IMG/VR virus record: IMGVR_UViG_3300027861_000039
Location: 1-55,138 of that record
Strand: one strand, 5' to 3'
From: a virus
Length of the DNA: 55,138 nucleotides
Shown here: in pieces, positions 8,553 to 16,496 of the stretch
How the letters are laid out: every line of letters begins with the position of its first letter
Position numbering within the stretch: the stretch's first letter is position 1
Program-made: the position numbers and the translations under genes
Notes under the pieces: model-generated
Told to the model about the DNA's origin: nothing
The model's database searches: none
What the model saw: the letters and a program-made list of their open reading frames with translations, nothing else

Positions 8553-8741
8553 CTATAAAGGGTTGTTTAATAATGATAATATTACTAACGTCGGTAAAAA
8601 CAAAAAGAAACTCCTTCCTATCTTTTTATCGATAGTCCAAGATTTCCACTCTCTAGTAATATTAACTCTTTCACGACCTGCGATAATTAAACTTATTGTT
8701 TGTAATATTATCATCAAATCAATAGTATTCTGGTTATCCAT
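8553..8741 (-). CDS. Small membrane protein, 62 aa, two predicted TM helices
   Basis: Two hydrophobic segments (LMIILQTISLIIAG, about residues 9-22; FFLFLPTLVILSLL, about 45-58) are separated by a charged loop containing NITREWKSWTIDKK. Start ATG at 8741 with GGGAAG upstream. The stop overlaps the ribosome site of the following gene, suggesting translational coupling. The size and two-helix layout are compatible with a holin or other small phage membrane protein, but there is no direct evidence for lysis. Confidence 0.55.
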   Translation of the reverse strand: MDNQNTIDLMIILQTISLIIAGRERVNITREWKSWTIDKKIGRSFFLFLPTLVILSLLNNPL

Positions 8742-8772
8742 ATCTTCCCATTCTAATATAGCCCAATAATCG

Positions 8773-8781
8773 CAATCTATA
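8773..8781 (+). promoter_or_regulatory. Variant late promoter element CAATCTATA (plus strand)
   Basis: One mismatch to the 9-mer CAATCTTTA, preceded by AATAATCG, facing the plus-strand homing endonuclease whose ATG is 35 bases downstream. It sits opposite an exact copy on the minus strand at 8792-8800, making a divergent pair. Confidence 0.45.
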
Positions 8782-8791
8782 AGCTATAAGT

Positions 8792-8800
8792 TAAAGATTG
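8792..8800 (-). promoter_or_regulatory. Candidate late promoter element CAATCTTTA
   Basis: Exact 9-mer preceded by TTAAATCG, 50 bases upstream of the small membrane protein start at 8741. With the variant at 8773-8781 it forms an imperfect palindrome of about 40 bases between two divergent genes. Confidence 0.55.
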
Positions 8801-8816
8801 CGATTTAAGAGGGTGT

Positions 8817-9587
8817 ATGTTTATATATAAGATAACTAACAAAAATAACAATAAAGTTTATATTGGTCAGACTATTTTTAATATAGACGAAAGATTCAAA
8901 CAACACATATACGCTGCCTTAAAAAGAAAAACAAAATCGATCATTTATGCCGCCATCCGCAAATACGGACCAGAAAATTTCACTATAGAAGAAATTGACG
9001 GCGCAAACTCTATGAGTGAACTAAACTATTTGGAAACACACTATATTTACAAATTCAATAGCTTATCTCCAAATGGGTATAATTTGAGCAGTGGTGGTGG
9101 AAATAAACGTACACATCCTGAAACTAAAAAGAAATTATCGTTAGCATTAAAAGGACGTAAAATAAGTCAAAAACATAAGGATATCTTAGTAGATATACAT
9201 TCTATAGAGATACACCAATATGATCTTGAGGGAAATTATATCAGATCATGGAAGTCTGCTATGGATGCTTCTAGATCGTTAAATATAGAAAATTCAGAAA
9301 TCAACAAATGTGGTAAAAAAAGAAGAAAAATGTGTGGCGGTTTTATGTGGCGATACACTAAAGAAGACAAGCTAACTCCTTATAAAAGAGGCGGCGGCGG
9401 CAAAAAAGGACATAAAGGATACAACGCAAAAAAATGTGCTTTAGTTGATAGTTCTGGAAAAATTATTAAAGAATATGAATCAGCCAAATTAGCGGCTATT
9501 AGTAATAGTTGTGATGTAAGTACAGTGTGTAAAATTTGTAATAACAAATTAGAAAAAACCAAAGGTTTAATTTTTAGTTATATCTAG
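8817..9587 (+). CDS. GIY-YIG homing endonuclease, inverted in a minus-strand operon
   Basis: A 256-residue protein with FIYKITNKNNNKVYIGQT at the N-terminus, DERFKQHI with the conserved arginine, and MSELNYLETHYIYKFNSL with the conserved glutamate. The C-terminus has two NUMOD-like DNA-binding repeats (SWKSAMDASRSLNIENSEI and EYESAKLAAISNSCDVSTV). It is the only one of the five free-standing GIY-YIG genes on the plus strand. Its 3' end overlaps the convergent gene at 9574 by 14 bases. Ribosome site AGAGGG, 4 bases before the ATG. It has probably inserted between two tail/neck genes. Confidence 0.9.
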   Translation: MFIYKITNKNNNKVYIGQTIFNIDERFKQHIYAALKRKTKSIIYAAIRKYGPENFTIEEIDGANSMSELNYLETHYIYKFNSLSPNGYNLSSGGGNKRTHPETKKKLSLALKGRKISQKHKDILVDIHSIEIHQYDLEGNYIRSWKSAMDASRSLNIENSEINKCGKKRRKMCGGFMWRYTKEDKLTPYKRGGGGKKGHKGYNAKKCALVDSSGKIIKEYESAKLAAISNSCDVSTVCKICNNKLEKTKGLIFSYI

Positions 9588-10344
9588 ATAGTATTTCAGG
9601 TAATATTACTGTGTCGAACTCCTTTTCTGCCCACGCAAAAGCTTTTTCAAATAATTTAACTCCTGTAGCATACTTAGCACTTTCAGGATAAACCCACTTA
9701 CCCTCCTCACGATGTTTTTCTGTAATGATTCTAAAAGTCATCACATCCCTACTAACCTTACCAGTCTTTTCATCTTTTCTTTGGTATATAGCAACACCCT
9801 TAAGAGGTGGGTCTTTATGTTTTTCTTTTAACCTAGCAGAATCTATATTAAACCTATGTAGTAATCCCAACTTAGGGCTTCCGTCTGGGTTGTGCTCTAG
9901 CTTACGATAGTTTACGTTTTCTTTTTTTAAAGCAGCTCTAATTTCATTTGTTAATGCTCGAGCCTTATCTGTTTGCTGTGTAGGATTCTTTGAATGCTCA
10001 AAAGGGATAACAGCATATCTCTTACCGTCCTTCCCAACCTTACTGGATTTGCCGTGAAGCAACTCTTCCATAAAACCAGTCTTACGCCCTTCTTCAGCCC
10101 ATAACATACTAGCGTCTAAAGAGATCACATAAAGATTTTCTTCAAGCTGTTGAAATTGAACGGCGTCTTGATATTGTTGAGATATAGAGTTTAACTCAGT
10201 AGTTGCTAAGTCAAGAGTTTTTTGATGAGTCATTTTAGCAAGCTCACCAACGGCGTCTTGAAGCTCTTTAGCTAGTGACTTTTTAGCTTCACCAAAAGAA
10301 CTTGCTATTTCTTGAACGTCAACGTCAAATCTTAAATCGCTCAT
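9574..10344 (-). CDS. Putative neck / head-tail joining protein, 256 aa
   Basis: Begins MSDLRFDVDVQEIASSFGEA. The first 70 residues are helical, followed by a folded alpha/beta region with WAEEGRKTGFMEELLHGKSSK and a long basic segment. This helical-then-mixed layout is seen in minor tail or tail-completion proteins (an HK97-gp10-like type), and the position between other neck genes agrees. I cannot confirm the family. Its 3' end overlaps the convergent homing endonuclease by 14 bases, so the nuclease insertion has not truncated it visibly (it ends EFDTVILPEILSRYN). Confidence 0.6.
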   Translation of the reverse strand: MSDLRFDVDVQEIASSFGEAKKSLAKELQDAVGELAKMTHQKTLDLATTELNSISQQYQDAVQFQQLEENLYVISLDASMLWAEEGRKTGFMEELLHGKSSKVGKDGKRYAVIPFEHSKNPTQQTDKARALTNEIRAALKKENVNYRKLEHNPDGSPKLGLLHRFNIDSARLKEKHKDPPLKGVAIYQRKDEKTGKVSRDVMTFRIITEKHREEGKWVYPESAKYATGVKLFEKAFAWAEKEFDTVILPEILSRYN

Positions 10345-10632
10345 CTACTCTTTCCAAGAAGACTCGCCAGGATGGTGTATGTCCTTCTTAGACTGTCTAC
10401 CAGCATGTACTGTGTGGGTTTTATGTTGCTTCATATCTCTCTTATTATAGTTGGTAGAGATTGCGTCTCCATCCCAATCGGCAGACATACCAGACCTACC
10501 AGAGCGCCAAGACACTTTACCAGTAGTCCCATCTTTTACTCTGATCTTGCCATTTTTTACAGCACCAACACCGAGCTGTCTTTTAGGTACATGTTTTGTG
10601 CTTTTCTCAGGAAGACCTTTTTTCTTTTTCAA
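10345..10632 (-). CDS. Small basic protein, 95 aa
   Basis: Starts MKKKKGLPEKSTKHVPKRQ and is lysine/glycine/histidine-rich throughout, with a tight WRSGRSGMSADWDGDAI segment in the middle. The pI must be very high. It lies between the acidic 542-residue gene and the 256-residue gene, with its stop immediately before the next ATG. Such basic small proteins of the head operon may be internal DNA-associated proteins. No family is recognised. Confidence 0.55.
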   Translation of the reverse strand: MKKKKGLPEKSTKHVPKRQLGVGAVKNGKIRVKDGTTGKVSWRSGRSGMSADWDGDAISTNYNKRDMKQHKTHTVHAGRQSKKDIHHPGESSWKE

Positions 10633-10652
10633 GTCAGGTAAAGCCTTCCTAA

Positions 10653-12281
10653 CTACTTTTTTTTGGTTGATACCTTTTTATCAACGCCCATTTTTCTTTG
10701 AACATCTTCCATAGCAACATCAAGCGGCTTTCTACCGTCAGCCCTTTTTTCATGGAGCGGAGCTTTTTTTCTTTTAGCATAAGATGTATTTCTCTCTCGC
10801 CATGTTTTAGGCTTCTTTTTTACTTTCTTTTTATCGCCTTTAGAAAGAGTTTCACACCCCTTAATAAGATCGCCGTAAAGCTTTACAATTTCAGATTTAC
10901 CAAAAGGTTTCTTTTCTTTGTCCTCATCCTCTTCTTCTTTTTCAGCTTCAGGAGGTAGCTCATCTTCCTCTTCAGGAATTTCATCTGGAGTTTCAGGAGG
11001 TAGCCCATCTTCTTCAGGAGCGGCTTCTTCAAACTCTTCCCCATCTTCCATTTGAGCTTCTTCAGCTCCTGGTAGGTCGTCCATAGACTCTTGCCCCATA
11101 ACGTCTTGCTCGGGGTTCATATTAAGTTTCTTAGCCATTTCAATCATAGATCGTAGCATTAGAATAGTAGCTTCATAAAGTTTAGGATTTTCAGTCTTAG
11201 CCTGTTCTAGCATTGGTTTGTTTTCTTTAAAAGTCATTAGAGAGGCTGCTATATCTTGACGTAGCTCTTCAGTATCTCCCTCTTCGCCTTCTGGAGATTC
11301 TTCCTCACCCATGTTAGCGTGAATCATATCTGTAAGAGCAGACTCACCCTCTTCGCCTTCCATAGGTATTTCTTCACCCTCTTCACCAGGCATCATTTCT
11401 TCTTCGCCTTCCATACCTTCTGGAGCCATTTCTCCTTCATCTTCCATAGGCATAGCGTCTATATCGCCGTCGCCGTCAATATCTGTACCAACAACGTCGT
11501 CAAGCTTATCTTCAGGATTAACGTCTAAATCACTCTCGCCCAGCTCTCCTTCTTCAAATAAACTTTCATCTTCTTCGCCATACTCTTGACCTGGAATAGC
11601 TTCGTCTGTTTCTTCACCAACAGTTTCACCTTCCATAGGCATTTCTTCGCCTTCAGGAATTTCTTCTTGATATTCAATATCGTCGTTAGAGTCTCCAATT
11701 TCACTGTCAGGCAATTCTTCAGAAGTCTCTTCACCAAACTCACCAACAGCTCCGTTATCAACAGCGCCTTCAGGCATTTCTTCACCAGCAAACTCTTCTT
11801 CACCAGGCATTTCTTCAGAATACTCTTCTTCAGGAGCTTCTTCACCCATCTCTTCATTTTCGGCGTACTCCTCTTCCATTCCACCGTCTTGGGATGCAAT
11901 GTAGTCGTCAATATGTGGGTCGTACTCTACGATTTGATCTTTGTCATTCATCTTGCCGTAAATTAAAGCTTTACTGGCTTCAGACATACTATCACCCATA
12001 CCGATAGTAAGGGTTGTACCTGCCGATTCAGAGTATTGATTCTTTAAATTTTCAATGGTAGCTTCGTCAAAAGAATCTGCAGGAACTTTATAAATCCCTT
12101 CATCTCCTGAAGATGTTACTATTTCACCACCTACGGACTGTACCCATTCTTCGATAGCTCCGTGGGCGTCTTTTAGACCGCCTGTCAGTTTGGAAAGTTC
12201 TTCATGGTTATCACTAGCAATAGCAGAACCAATACTATCTCCAACATTATCACCATTAATAGCCAAATATTTAAAATTCAT
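10653..12281 (-). CDS. Acidic virion protein with N-terminal cyclase/mCpol-like palm domain
   Basis: A 542-residue protein in two parts. Residues 1-120 look like a nucleotidyl-cyclase palm domain (GGDEF, mCpol, Cas10 and GTP cyclohydrolase III superfamily). A first strand ends in GDN (residues 10-12) within YLAINGDNVGDSIGSA. A second hairpin GGEIVTSSGDEGIYKVP carries GDE (59-61). A C-terminal strand-helix TLTIGMGDSMSEASKALIYGK resembles the GGDEF end. Residues 130-480 are an E/M/P-rich acidic tract. The C-terminus is basic, with FGKSEIVKLYGDLIKG (the KSE motif). The place inside the structural operon suggests it is packaged. Whether the domain is catalytic is unknown: the second metal site is GDE rather than GGDD/GGDEF. 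The domain call is mine, from motifs only. Confidence 0.6.
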   Translation of the reverse strand: MNFKYLAINGDNVGDSIGSAIASDNHEELSKLTGGLKDAHGAIEEWVQSVGGEIVTSSGDEGIYKVPADSFDEATIENLKNQYSESAGTTLTIGMGDSMSEASKALIYGKMNDKDQIVEYDPHIDDYIASQDGGMEEEYAENEEMGEEAPEEEYSEEMPGEEEFAGEEMPEGAVDNGAVGEFGEETSEELPDSEIGDSNDDIEYQEEIPEGEEMPMEGETVGEETDEAIPGQEYGEEDESLFEEGELGESDLDVNPEDKLDDVVGTDIDGDGDIDAMPMEDEGEMAPEGMEGEEEMMPGEEGEEIPMEGEEGESALTDMIHANMGEEESPEGEEGDTEELRQDIAASLMTFKENKPMLEQAKTENPKLYEATILMLRSMIEMAKKLNMNPEQDVMGQESMDDLPGAEEAQMEDGEEFEEAAPEEDGLPPETPDEIPEEEDELPPEAEKEEEDEDKEKKPFGKSEIVKLYGDLIKGCETLSKGDKKKVKKKPKTWRERNTSYAKRKKAPLHEKRADGRKPLDVAMEDVQRKMGVDKKVSTKKK

Positions 12282-12290
12282 TATGTACTC

Positions 12291-13235
12291 CTATTTATTT
12301 GATTTTATTGCGTCTAAAAGCATAACTACATTATCTGTATCAAAAGATTTTGGAAACTTTAAGTTAAACCTACCATCCTCTGCTTTTTTTATTTTAATTT
12401 CTTTATTGTGAAACTGTCCAAAACACACGCAAAGCTTAAAATGGTTCTCACCTTTATAGAGCATGGTTTCACAGTCTGGGCAGTTAATTTCTTCGCCCTT
12501 ATCAAGCTCTACGCTTTCCTGTCTTTTCTTTTCTTTACTATCTAAAAACTCTCTAAGTTTACTTTTTTTACTAGTAGTGTTCATAACATCTTCCTCAGAA
12601 TCATCCATTACCTCTACGCTATCTTCTTCATCGGAATGCAAAGGCTCTTCTTCAAAGTCCTCTTCACACTCTTCATCTTCATCTTCATCTTCATCTTCAT
12701 ATTCAAATCTTTCAGATAGTCTTTCATTAATCAATTGTTGAATAGCATCTCTTTCAGTGATTCTCTGATCAACAACACCTCTAATAAGGGTGTGGAGCTT
12801 TAGCCTTTCATCGACAATAGCCTGTAGCTTATCAGAGTTATCGGGCTGCTCTTGTGACAAATCACTAACGTTGTACAGTTCAAAGGTAGACATTAGTATT
12901 AAACCAATCCCTGGTAGTGATCTAAACTTAAATTCGGTAATTCTCTTACCTTCAGATACAACGTCACCATTGTAAACGTCGTTTGATATTTTATTAACGT
13001 GTAAGGTAGCGTTTGCAAAAGGTAAGGGCAGTTCTAATACGCCGCCGCTATGAAGAGGTTTTAGGTTTGCTATTAAAAACCCCAATACGGCTCTTGGTAC
13101 TATTTGCAAGGCTATTTTAATTTCAGCAGGGTCTAGTGTTGTGGTGCCGCCTAGCTTGATCAATTCATTTTTCTCAAGCACTTCAAAAATATCCTCACCC
13201 AAAATGTTTTTAACTATTTGGATGCTTTTGTTCAT
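12291..13235 (-). CDS. Virion-cluster protein with acidic middle and C-terminal zinc-like knuckle, 314 aa
   Basis: The N-terminal 170 residues form a folded alpha/beta domain (LGGTTTLDPAEIKIALQIVP; FKFRSLPGIGLILMSTFELY). Then comes a D/E tract with an (ED)n run, and a C-terminal part with CPDC and CVC pairs (NCPDCETMLYKG ... KLCVCFGQFHN), suggesting a small metal-binding knuckle. No family is recognised. It lies 9 bases upstream of the cyclase-like gene and directly after the 238-residue gene (1-base overlap), so the three are likely cotranscribed from the promoter near 13968. Confidence 0.55.
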   Translation of the reverse strand: MNKSIQIVKNILGEDIFEVLEKNELIKLGGTTTLDPAEIKIALQIVPRAVLGFLIANLKPLHSGGVLELPLPFANATLHVNKISNDVYNGDVVSEGKRITEFKFRSLPGIGLILMSTFELYNVSDLSQEQPDNSDKLQAIVDERLKLHTLIRGVVDQRITERDAIQQLINERLSERFEYEDEDEDEDEECEEDFEEEPLHSDEEDSVEVMDDSEEDVMNTTSKKSKLREFLDSKEKKRQESVELDKGEEINCPDCETMLYKGENHFKLCVCFGQFHNKEIKIKKAEDGRFNLKFPKSFDTDNVVMLLDAIKSNK

Positions 13236-13951
13236 TATTCCGTCTTTCTGTAAGTAGTCTCATCTAGTACTGTAAAACCACCAACTGTAATAGCGTTGTG
13301 ATATTTACCTACGCAAACAATCTGTCCAGTTGCTATTGGAATACCTGTAATGGTTTTATCCGCTACCTTAGTCCACTCATCAGCGTCGAAGGCGTGAGCG
13401 TCAGTTATATGTTGATTTGCAACGTAAACAAAAGTGGTGTTTGTTCTAACTTCACCCATACGAAACGTATCACTTGCACTGTGAGCTTTACCTACGCAAT
13501 CTACGCCATAAGTTGTAGAACTATCAACGCCTGTTGCTAACACTATATCGACGGTTGGAACTTGAGTTCCGTCGCCAGATGTTAGGGTGACTGTATTTGT
13601 TGGGTTAGCGCCGTTCCAAGTAGCAATAAGATCATCAACATCATCAATGCTATCTGCAGTAAGGGTTATATTACCAGCAGTACCGGCAAAGTCTGCAGTA
13701 ACAGTAACGTCTGTAGTTAGACCGGCAACTTGACCTGGACCGAAAATTCCTAAAGTTGACCCAACGATTTTAATGTAAGAACCGAAAGATACCTGTTCAT
13801 TAGGCGTATATAGAGCCTTAATAACAGGCTCTACAGTAATCCCTTTTTGTGAGCCGGAGGCGTCATTATATATCGCATTTTGGATATAATCCATATCCCA
13901 AGTCATGCTGAACACTCGTTGGATTATGTTTTTAATTTTTTTAATCGCCAT
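13235..13951 (-). CDS. Beta-rich structural protein, 238 aa
   Basis: Starts MAIKKIKNIIQRVFSMTWDM. After a short amphipathic N-terminus it is T/V/D/A-rich with repeated beta-strand patterns (VTVTADFAGTAGNITLTADS; TNTVTLTSGDGTQVPTVDIV), typical of phage surface or decoration proteins. Similar ITLTA/TVDIV-type repeats occur in the sheath. No enzyme motif. It follows a homing endonuclease and has a CAATCTTTA element 16 bases upstream of its ATG with an AGGAG ribosome site. Confidence 0.6.
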   Translation of the reverse strand: MAIKKIKNIIQRVFSMTWDMDYIQNAIYNDASGSQKGITVEPVIKALYTPNEQVSFGSYIKIVGSTLGIFGPGQVAGLTTDVTVTADFAGTAGNITLTADSIDDVDDLIATWNGANPTNTVTLTSGDGTQVPTVDIVLATGVDSSTTYGVDCVGKAHSASDTFRMGEVRTNTTFVYVANQHITDAHAFDADEWTKVADKTITGIPIATGQIVCVGKYHNAITVGGFTVLDETTYRKTE

Positions 13952-13966
13952 TATTTCTCCTATTAT

Positions 13967-14578
13967 TTAAAGATTGTTTTTATATCTAAAGATGTATTTT
14001 ACACACCTTTTGGTGTTTTTAAGATATTGAGGCATATTACCCTTAGACATATTGATATGATTAGCACAATCCGTCATGTTAATACCTTCCCATATTAATT
14101 TGTTACTATTTCGATCTATAACTTGAAAAAACTTACCACCATGATTTATTGAGGAGTTTTCTCTGTTTTTACTGTTTAACCATCTTTTTTGCATAGACTT
14201 TTTATGTTTATTCAAAAGCGAGATATTAGCAAACCTTTTCTTTTGAGCTTTTGATTGTGATTTTTTCATTTTTTCGATAGAGTCTTTGTGCCATTTTCCT
14301 CTCGAACCACCACCCTCTCTTATGTTATATCCATTGGGAGCTAAGCTATTGAATTTATGTATTAAAAGCCATTCTTTATAGTTTAATTCACTTAAACTAT
14401 TTGCACCGTCAATTTCTTCTATAGTGAAATTTTCTGGTCCGTATTTTTGGATGGCTGATTTTAAAGCTGTACATGAATTAGAACTACAATGTACAGACCA
14501 TCTTTTTTTAATGTCCTTTATGGTTTGACCGATATACGTCTTATCATTAATTTTGTTGGTTATTTTATATATAAACAT
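13967..14578 (-). CDS. GIY-YIG homing endonuclease, 203 aa
   Basis: N-terminal FIYKITNKINDKTYIGQT, the conserved KKRWSVHC arginine and LSELNYKEWLLIHKFNSL glutamate. The middle is basic (NUMOD3-like GKWHKDSIEKMKKSQSKAQK), and the C-terminus has a short DNA-binding repeat (MTDCANHINMSKGNMPQYL). Its 3' end overlaps the CAATCTTTA element of the next gene. It lies between two structural genes, two bases after the stop of 14581-15510. Confidence 0.9.
   Translation of the reverse strand: MFIYKITNKINDKTYIGQTIKDIKKRWSVHCSSNSCTALKSAIQKYGPENFTIEEIDGANSLSELNYKEWLLIHKFNSLAPNGYNIREGGGSRGKWHKDSIEKMKKSQSKAQKKRFANISLLNKHKKSMQKRWLNSKNRENSSINHGGKFFQVIDRNSNKLIWEGINMTDCANHINMSKGNMPQYLKNTKRCVKYIFRYKNNL
13968..13976 (-). 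promoter_or_regulatory. Candidate late promoter element CAATCTTTA
   Basis: Exact 9-mer preceded by ATATAAAAA, 16 bases upstream of the ATG at 13951. It overlaps the final codons of the homing endonuclease gene, so insertion of that gene preserved or recreated the promoter of its neighbour. Confidence 0.6.
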
Positions 14579-14580
14579 AA

Positions 14581-15510
14581 TTATTCAAAATTCTTTACAT
14601 CGACCTTTACTTTAAACTTATTAGGGTCTATTGGTTGGTCCGGCGCTGGAACAGTCCTGTTGGTTTCATTGTCTTTGTCTGAATTTTGACTGTCTCCTCT
14701 CACACGTTGGTGATAAACATACTCTCTTTGAATGACGGCTTGATAAGGTAGTCTACTTTCTTTTCTAATACCGTTCTCAGTCGTTTGGCTGATTCTAAGC
14801 TCATTAACTATTTGAGCAATATACCAGTGAGCTTCATACCTATACCTAACAGAATAAACACGACCTTTACCAGTATCTGTATCTATGCCAGGATTCTTTT
14901 TTCCATCAATCCATCTAATATTTCCAGCGTTTACTTTTCCTCTAGTTATTCTAAAGTGAACGCCTTCTTTATACATAACACCTTGAGAGTCCATAAGACT
15001 TTCAACGCAAGTTACTGGAAACTGTAAATAATCATCCCCATTTGGATTGTAATTTACTCTTTGATAGTTAACTACGTCTTTTTCTTTTTTATCAACATTT
15101 TTTAAAAATATTCTATCGCCAGGACATAGGTGTATTCTTTCTCCGGCTTCTTCGTCAGAGTCTTCATTGTAAAATCTAGGCAATGTAAGTCTACCTTCTG
15201 ATATGTCGATTAGACCGCCATCGCCAGCTTTTTTACTTTTACTGTTACCCAATATTGTAGCGTTAAACTCTCCACACTTTGTATAAATAAAGCCGTTCTC
15301 ACTTAAAGTATCCAAAGCGTCGCTTCTTCTATATTCTCCACGATCTTTCAATCCAATTGGAGATGGCATGGCTCTATAGTGAACAAAACATGGACCGTAG
15401 GCTGTGACGAATTGATCTTGCTTGTCTAAGTTAAACGAAAGCTGATCTAAATCCATCGGTGATTTAGGTAGGGTGGTTGACTGTTTTCCTTTAGCGTCTT
15501 TTTTACCCAT
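14581..15510 (-). CDS. Putative neck/connector structural protein, 309 aa
   Basis: Starts MGKKDAKGKQSTTLPKSPMD. The body is a folded mixed domain with LDQLSFNLDKQDQFVTAYGP, RIHLCPGDRIFLKNVDK and LRISQTTENGIRKESRLP. There is a proline-rich C-terminus. No signal peptide, membrane segment or enzyme motif. Its place between a 67-residue gene (8-base overlap) and a homing endonuclease in the structural run suggests a neck or baseplate component. I do not recognise the family. Confidence 0.55.
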   Translation of the reverse strand: MGKKDAKGKQSTTLPKSPMDLDQLSFNLDKQDQFVTAYGPCFVHYRAMPSPIGLKDRGEYRRSDALDTLSENGFIYTKCGEFNATILGNSKSKKAGDGGLIDISEGRLTLPRFYNEDSDEEAGERIHLCPGDRIFLKNVDKKEKDVVNYQRVNYNPNGDDYLQFPVTCVESLMDSQGVMYKEGVHFRITRGKVNAGNIRWIDGKKNPGIDTDTGKGRVYSVRYRYEAHWYIAQIVNELRISQTTENGIRKESRLPYQAVIQREYVYHQRVRGDSQNSDKDNETNRTVPAPDQPIDPNKFKVKVDVKNFE

Positions 15511-15706
15511 TTCCGATTCTCACCATATCCAGAATAGTTCTTCTCATCATTGCCTTTACATTTCTCAGCTCCGGCATACCATTCATTTCAATTATCTGCA
15601 GACACTTAACTAAAGCTGTATAGCTTGCTTGAGCGTCTAAATTTCTTTGCATCTTTGCATCAATCCCATCTTTTATTACTTTGCTGAGATCAACTACGTT
15701 ATCCAT
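15503..15706 (-). CDS. Small helical protein, 67 aa
   Basis: Starts MDNVVDLSKVIKDGIDAKMQ and is almost entirely amphipathic helix, with a single CLQ cysteine. Both ends overlap the neighbouring genes by a few bases, a strong sign of a real, translationally coupled gene. Function unknown. Possibly a chaperone or adaptor for the following structural protein. Confidence 0.6.
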   Translation of the reverse strand: MDNVVDLSKVIKDGIDAKMQRNLDAQASYTALVKCLQIIEMNGMPELRNVKAMMRRTILDMVRIGNG

Positions 15707-16227
15707 TATTTCTTTACTGTAGTTAAGTTTAATTCTTTCATTTTACTAGACATTGCTTTAGATAGTGCCTGAGACACAAACATGTTAGGAGATATACTTT
15801 CTCTGAAAGAAGAGTCTTTTATATGTAAATCAGTACCGGCGTATTCAGTCTCTATTTTGGCAAGCTCGATGTTATTCTTACAAAGAACAAAGTCTAGGTG
15901 ATTAAGTTTACTCATAACGTAAAGCTCTATACCTGCATTCTTAGCCATGTCTGGTAGCTGACCAGTCCTATCCTCTACGGAAGGAAGAGCCTCTGCCTCA
16001 GACTTGTATATTGCCGGCTCAAAGTCAGCGCCGTGTATTTTTTCTATTTGATAAGTTACTAAACCAATATGACTACCGGCGGCTAGAGCTTCAGCCTTGT
16101 TGCTGTTGCGCTCTTTTTTGCCCATAGCTACGTTGAAGCCGCCTTTTAACTGGACAACTTTTACGTCGTCACCAAAAAGCTTACCTACAACCTTAACCTC
16201 TTGAACTTCTTCAGGTTTGATATTCAT
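15706..16227 (-). CDS. Unknown virion-cluster protein, 173 aa
   Basis: Starts MNIKPEEVQEVKVVGKLFGD with an AAGGAG site. A folded alpha/beta protein with segments VKVVQLKGGFNVAMGKKERN, GSHIGLVTYQIEKIHGADF and LDFVLCKNNIELAKIE. One IYKSE motif at about residues 73-77. No family is recognised. It is the first gene of a small unit whose late promoter element lies 16 bases upstream. Confidence 0.6.
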   Translation of the reverse strand: MNIKPEEVQEVKVVGKLFGDDVKVVQLKGGFNVAMGKKERNSNKAEALAAGSHIGLVTYQIEKIHGADFEPAIYKSEAEALPSVEDRTGQLPDMAKNAGIELYVMSKLNHLDFVLCKNNIELAKIETEYAGTDLHIKDSSFRESISPNMFVSQALSKAMSSKMKELNLTTVKK

Positions 16228-16243
16228 TCGATACTCCTTGGCT

Positions 16244-16252
16244 TAAAGATTG
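16244..16252 (-). promoter_or_regulatory. Candidate late promoter element CAATCTTTA
   Basis: Exact 9-mer preceded by TTAAAATAG, 16 bases upstream of the ATG at 16227. The ribosome site AAGGAG starts just 5 bases after the element, so the transcript start must be at or right after it. Confidence 0.6.
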
Positions 16253-16277
16253 CTATTTTAAAGCAACTTCCTGCTAT

Positions 16278-16496
16278 CTAGCGCCAAGGTTTGTAAGTGG
16301 TTAGTTTTTCTACTCTTGTGACTTTTTCTTTTTGATATATAACCAGTAGCTGATCATATGTTTTTAGTTCGATTTTTTTTAGGAAGGGTCTCAGCTCTTG
16401 TTTTTCAAGCTCCAAGTCTATGATAATACTAGCTAAATCATCCCACGTCATTTCAGAAGCCACAATTCTGTGGTTTTGCTGAGTTCTTCTATCCAT
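16278..16496 (-). CDS. Small charged helical protein, 72 aa
   Basis: Starts MDRRTQQNHRIVASEMTWDD, continues with acidic helix (LASIIIDLELEKQELRPFLKK) and ends in a lysine/threonine tail. It overlaps the transglycosylase stop by one base (TAATG-type junction), so the pair is translationally coupled. No family is recognised. Such a partner could regulate or assist the muralytic enzyme, but nothing in the sequence shows it. Confidence 0.6.
   Translation of the reverse strand: MDRRTQQNHRIVASEMTWDDLASIIIDLELEKQELRPFLKKIELKTYDQLLVIYQKEKVTRVEKLTTYKPWR

Noticed and set aside
11525-11966. Open frames on both strands inside the acidic 542-residue gene
   Set aside because: The GAA/GAG-rich codons leave other frames open by chance. 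Their products are lysine/leucine or phenylalanine-rich and without domains.
6907-16252. T4-type late promoter TATAAATA or MotA box as the meaning of the conserved motif
   Set aside because: Several copies have ATAAATA-like bases before the 9-mer, but that part varies (TCAAAATC, TTATAG) while CAATCTTTA does not. A MotA-type -30 box is impossible where the ATG is only 4 bases away.
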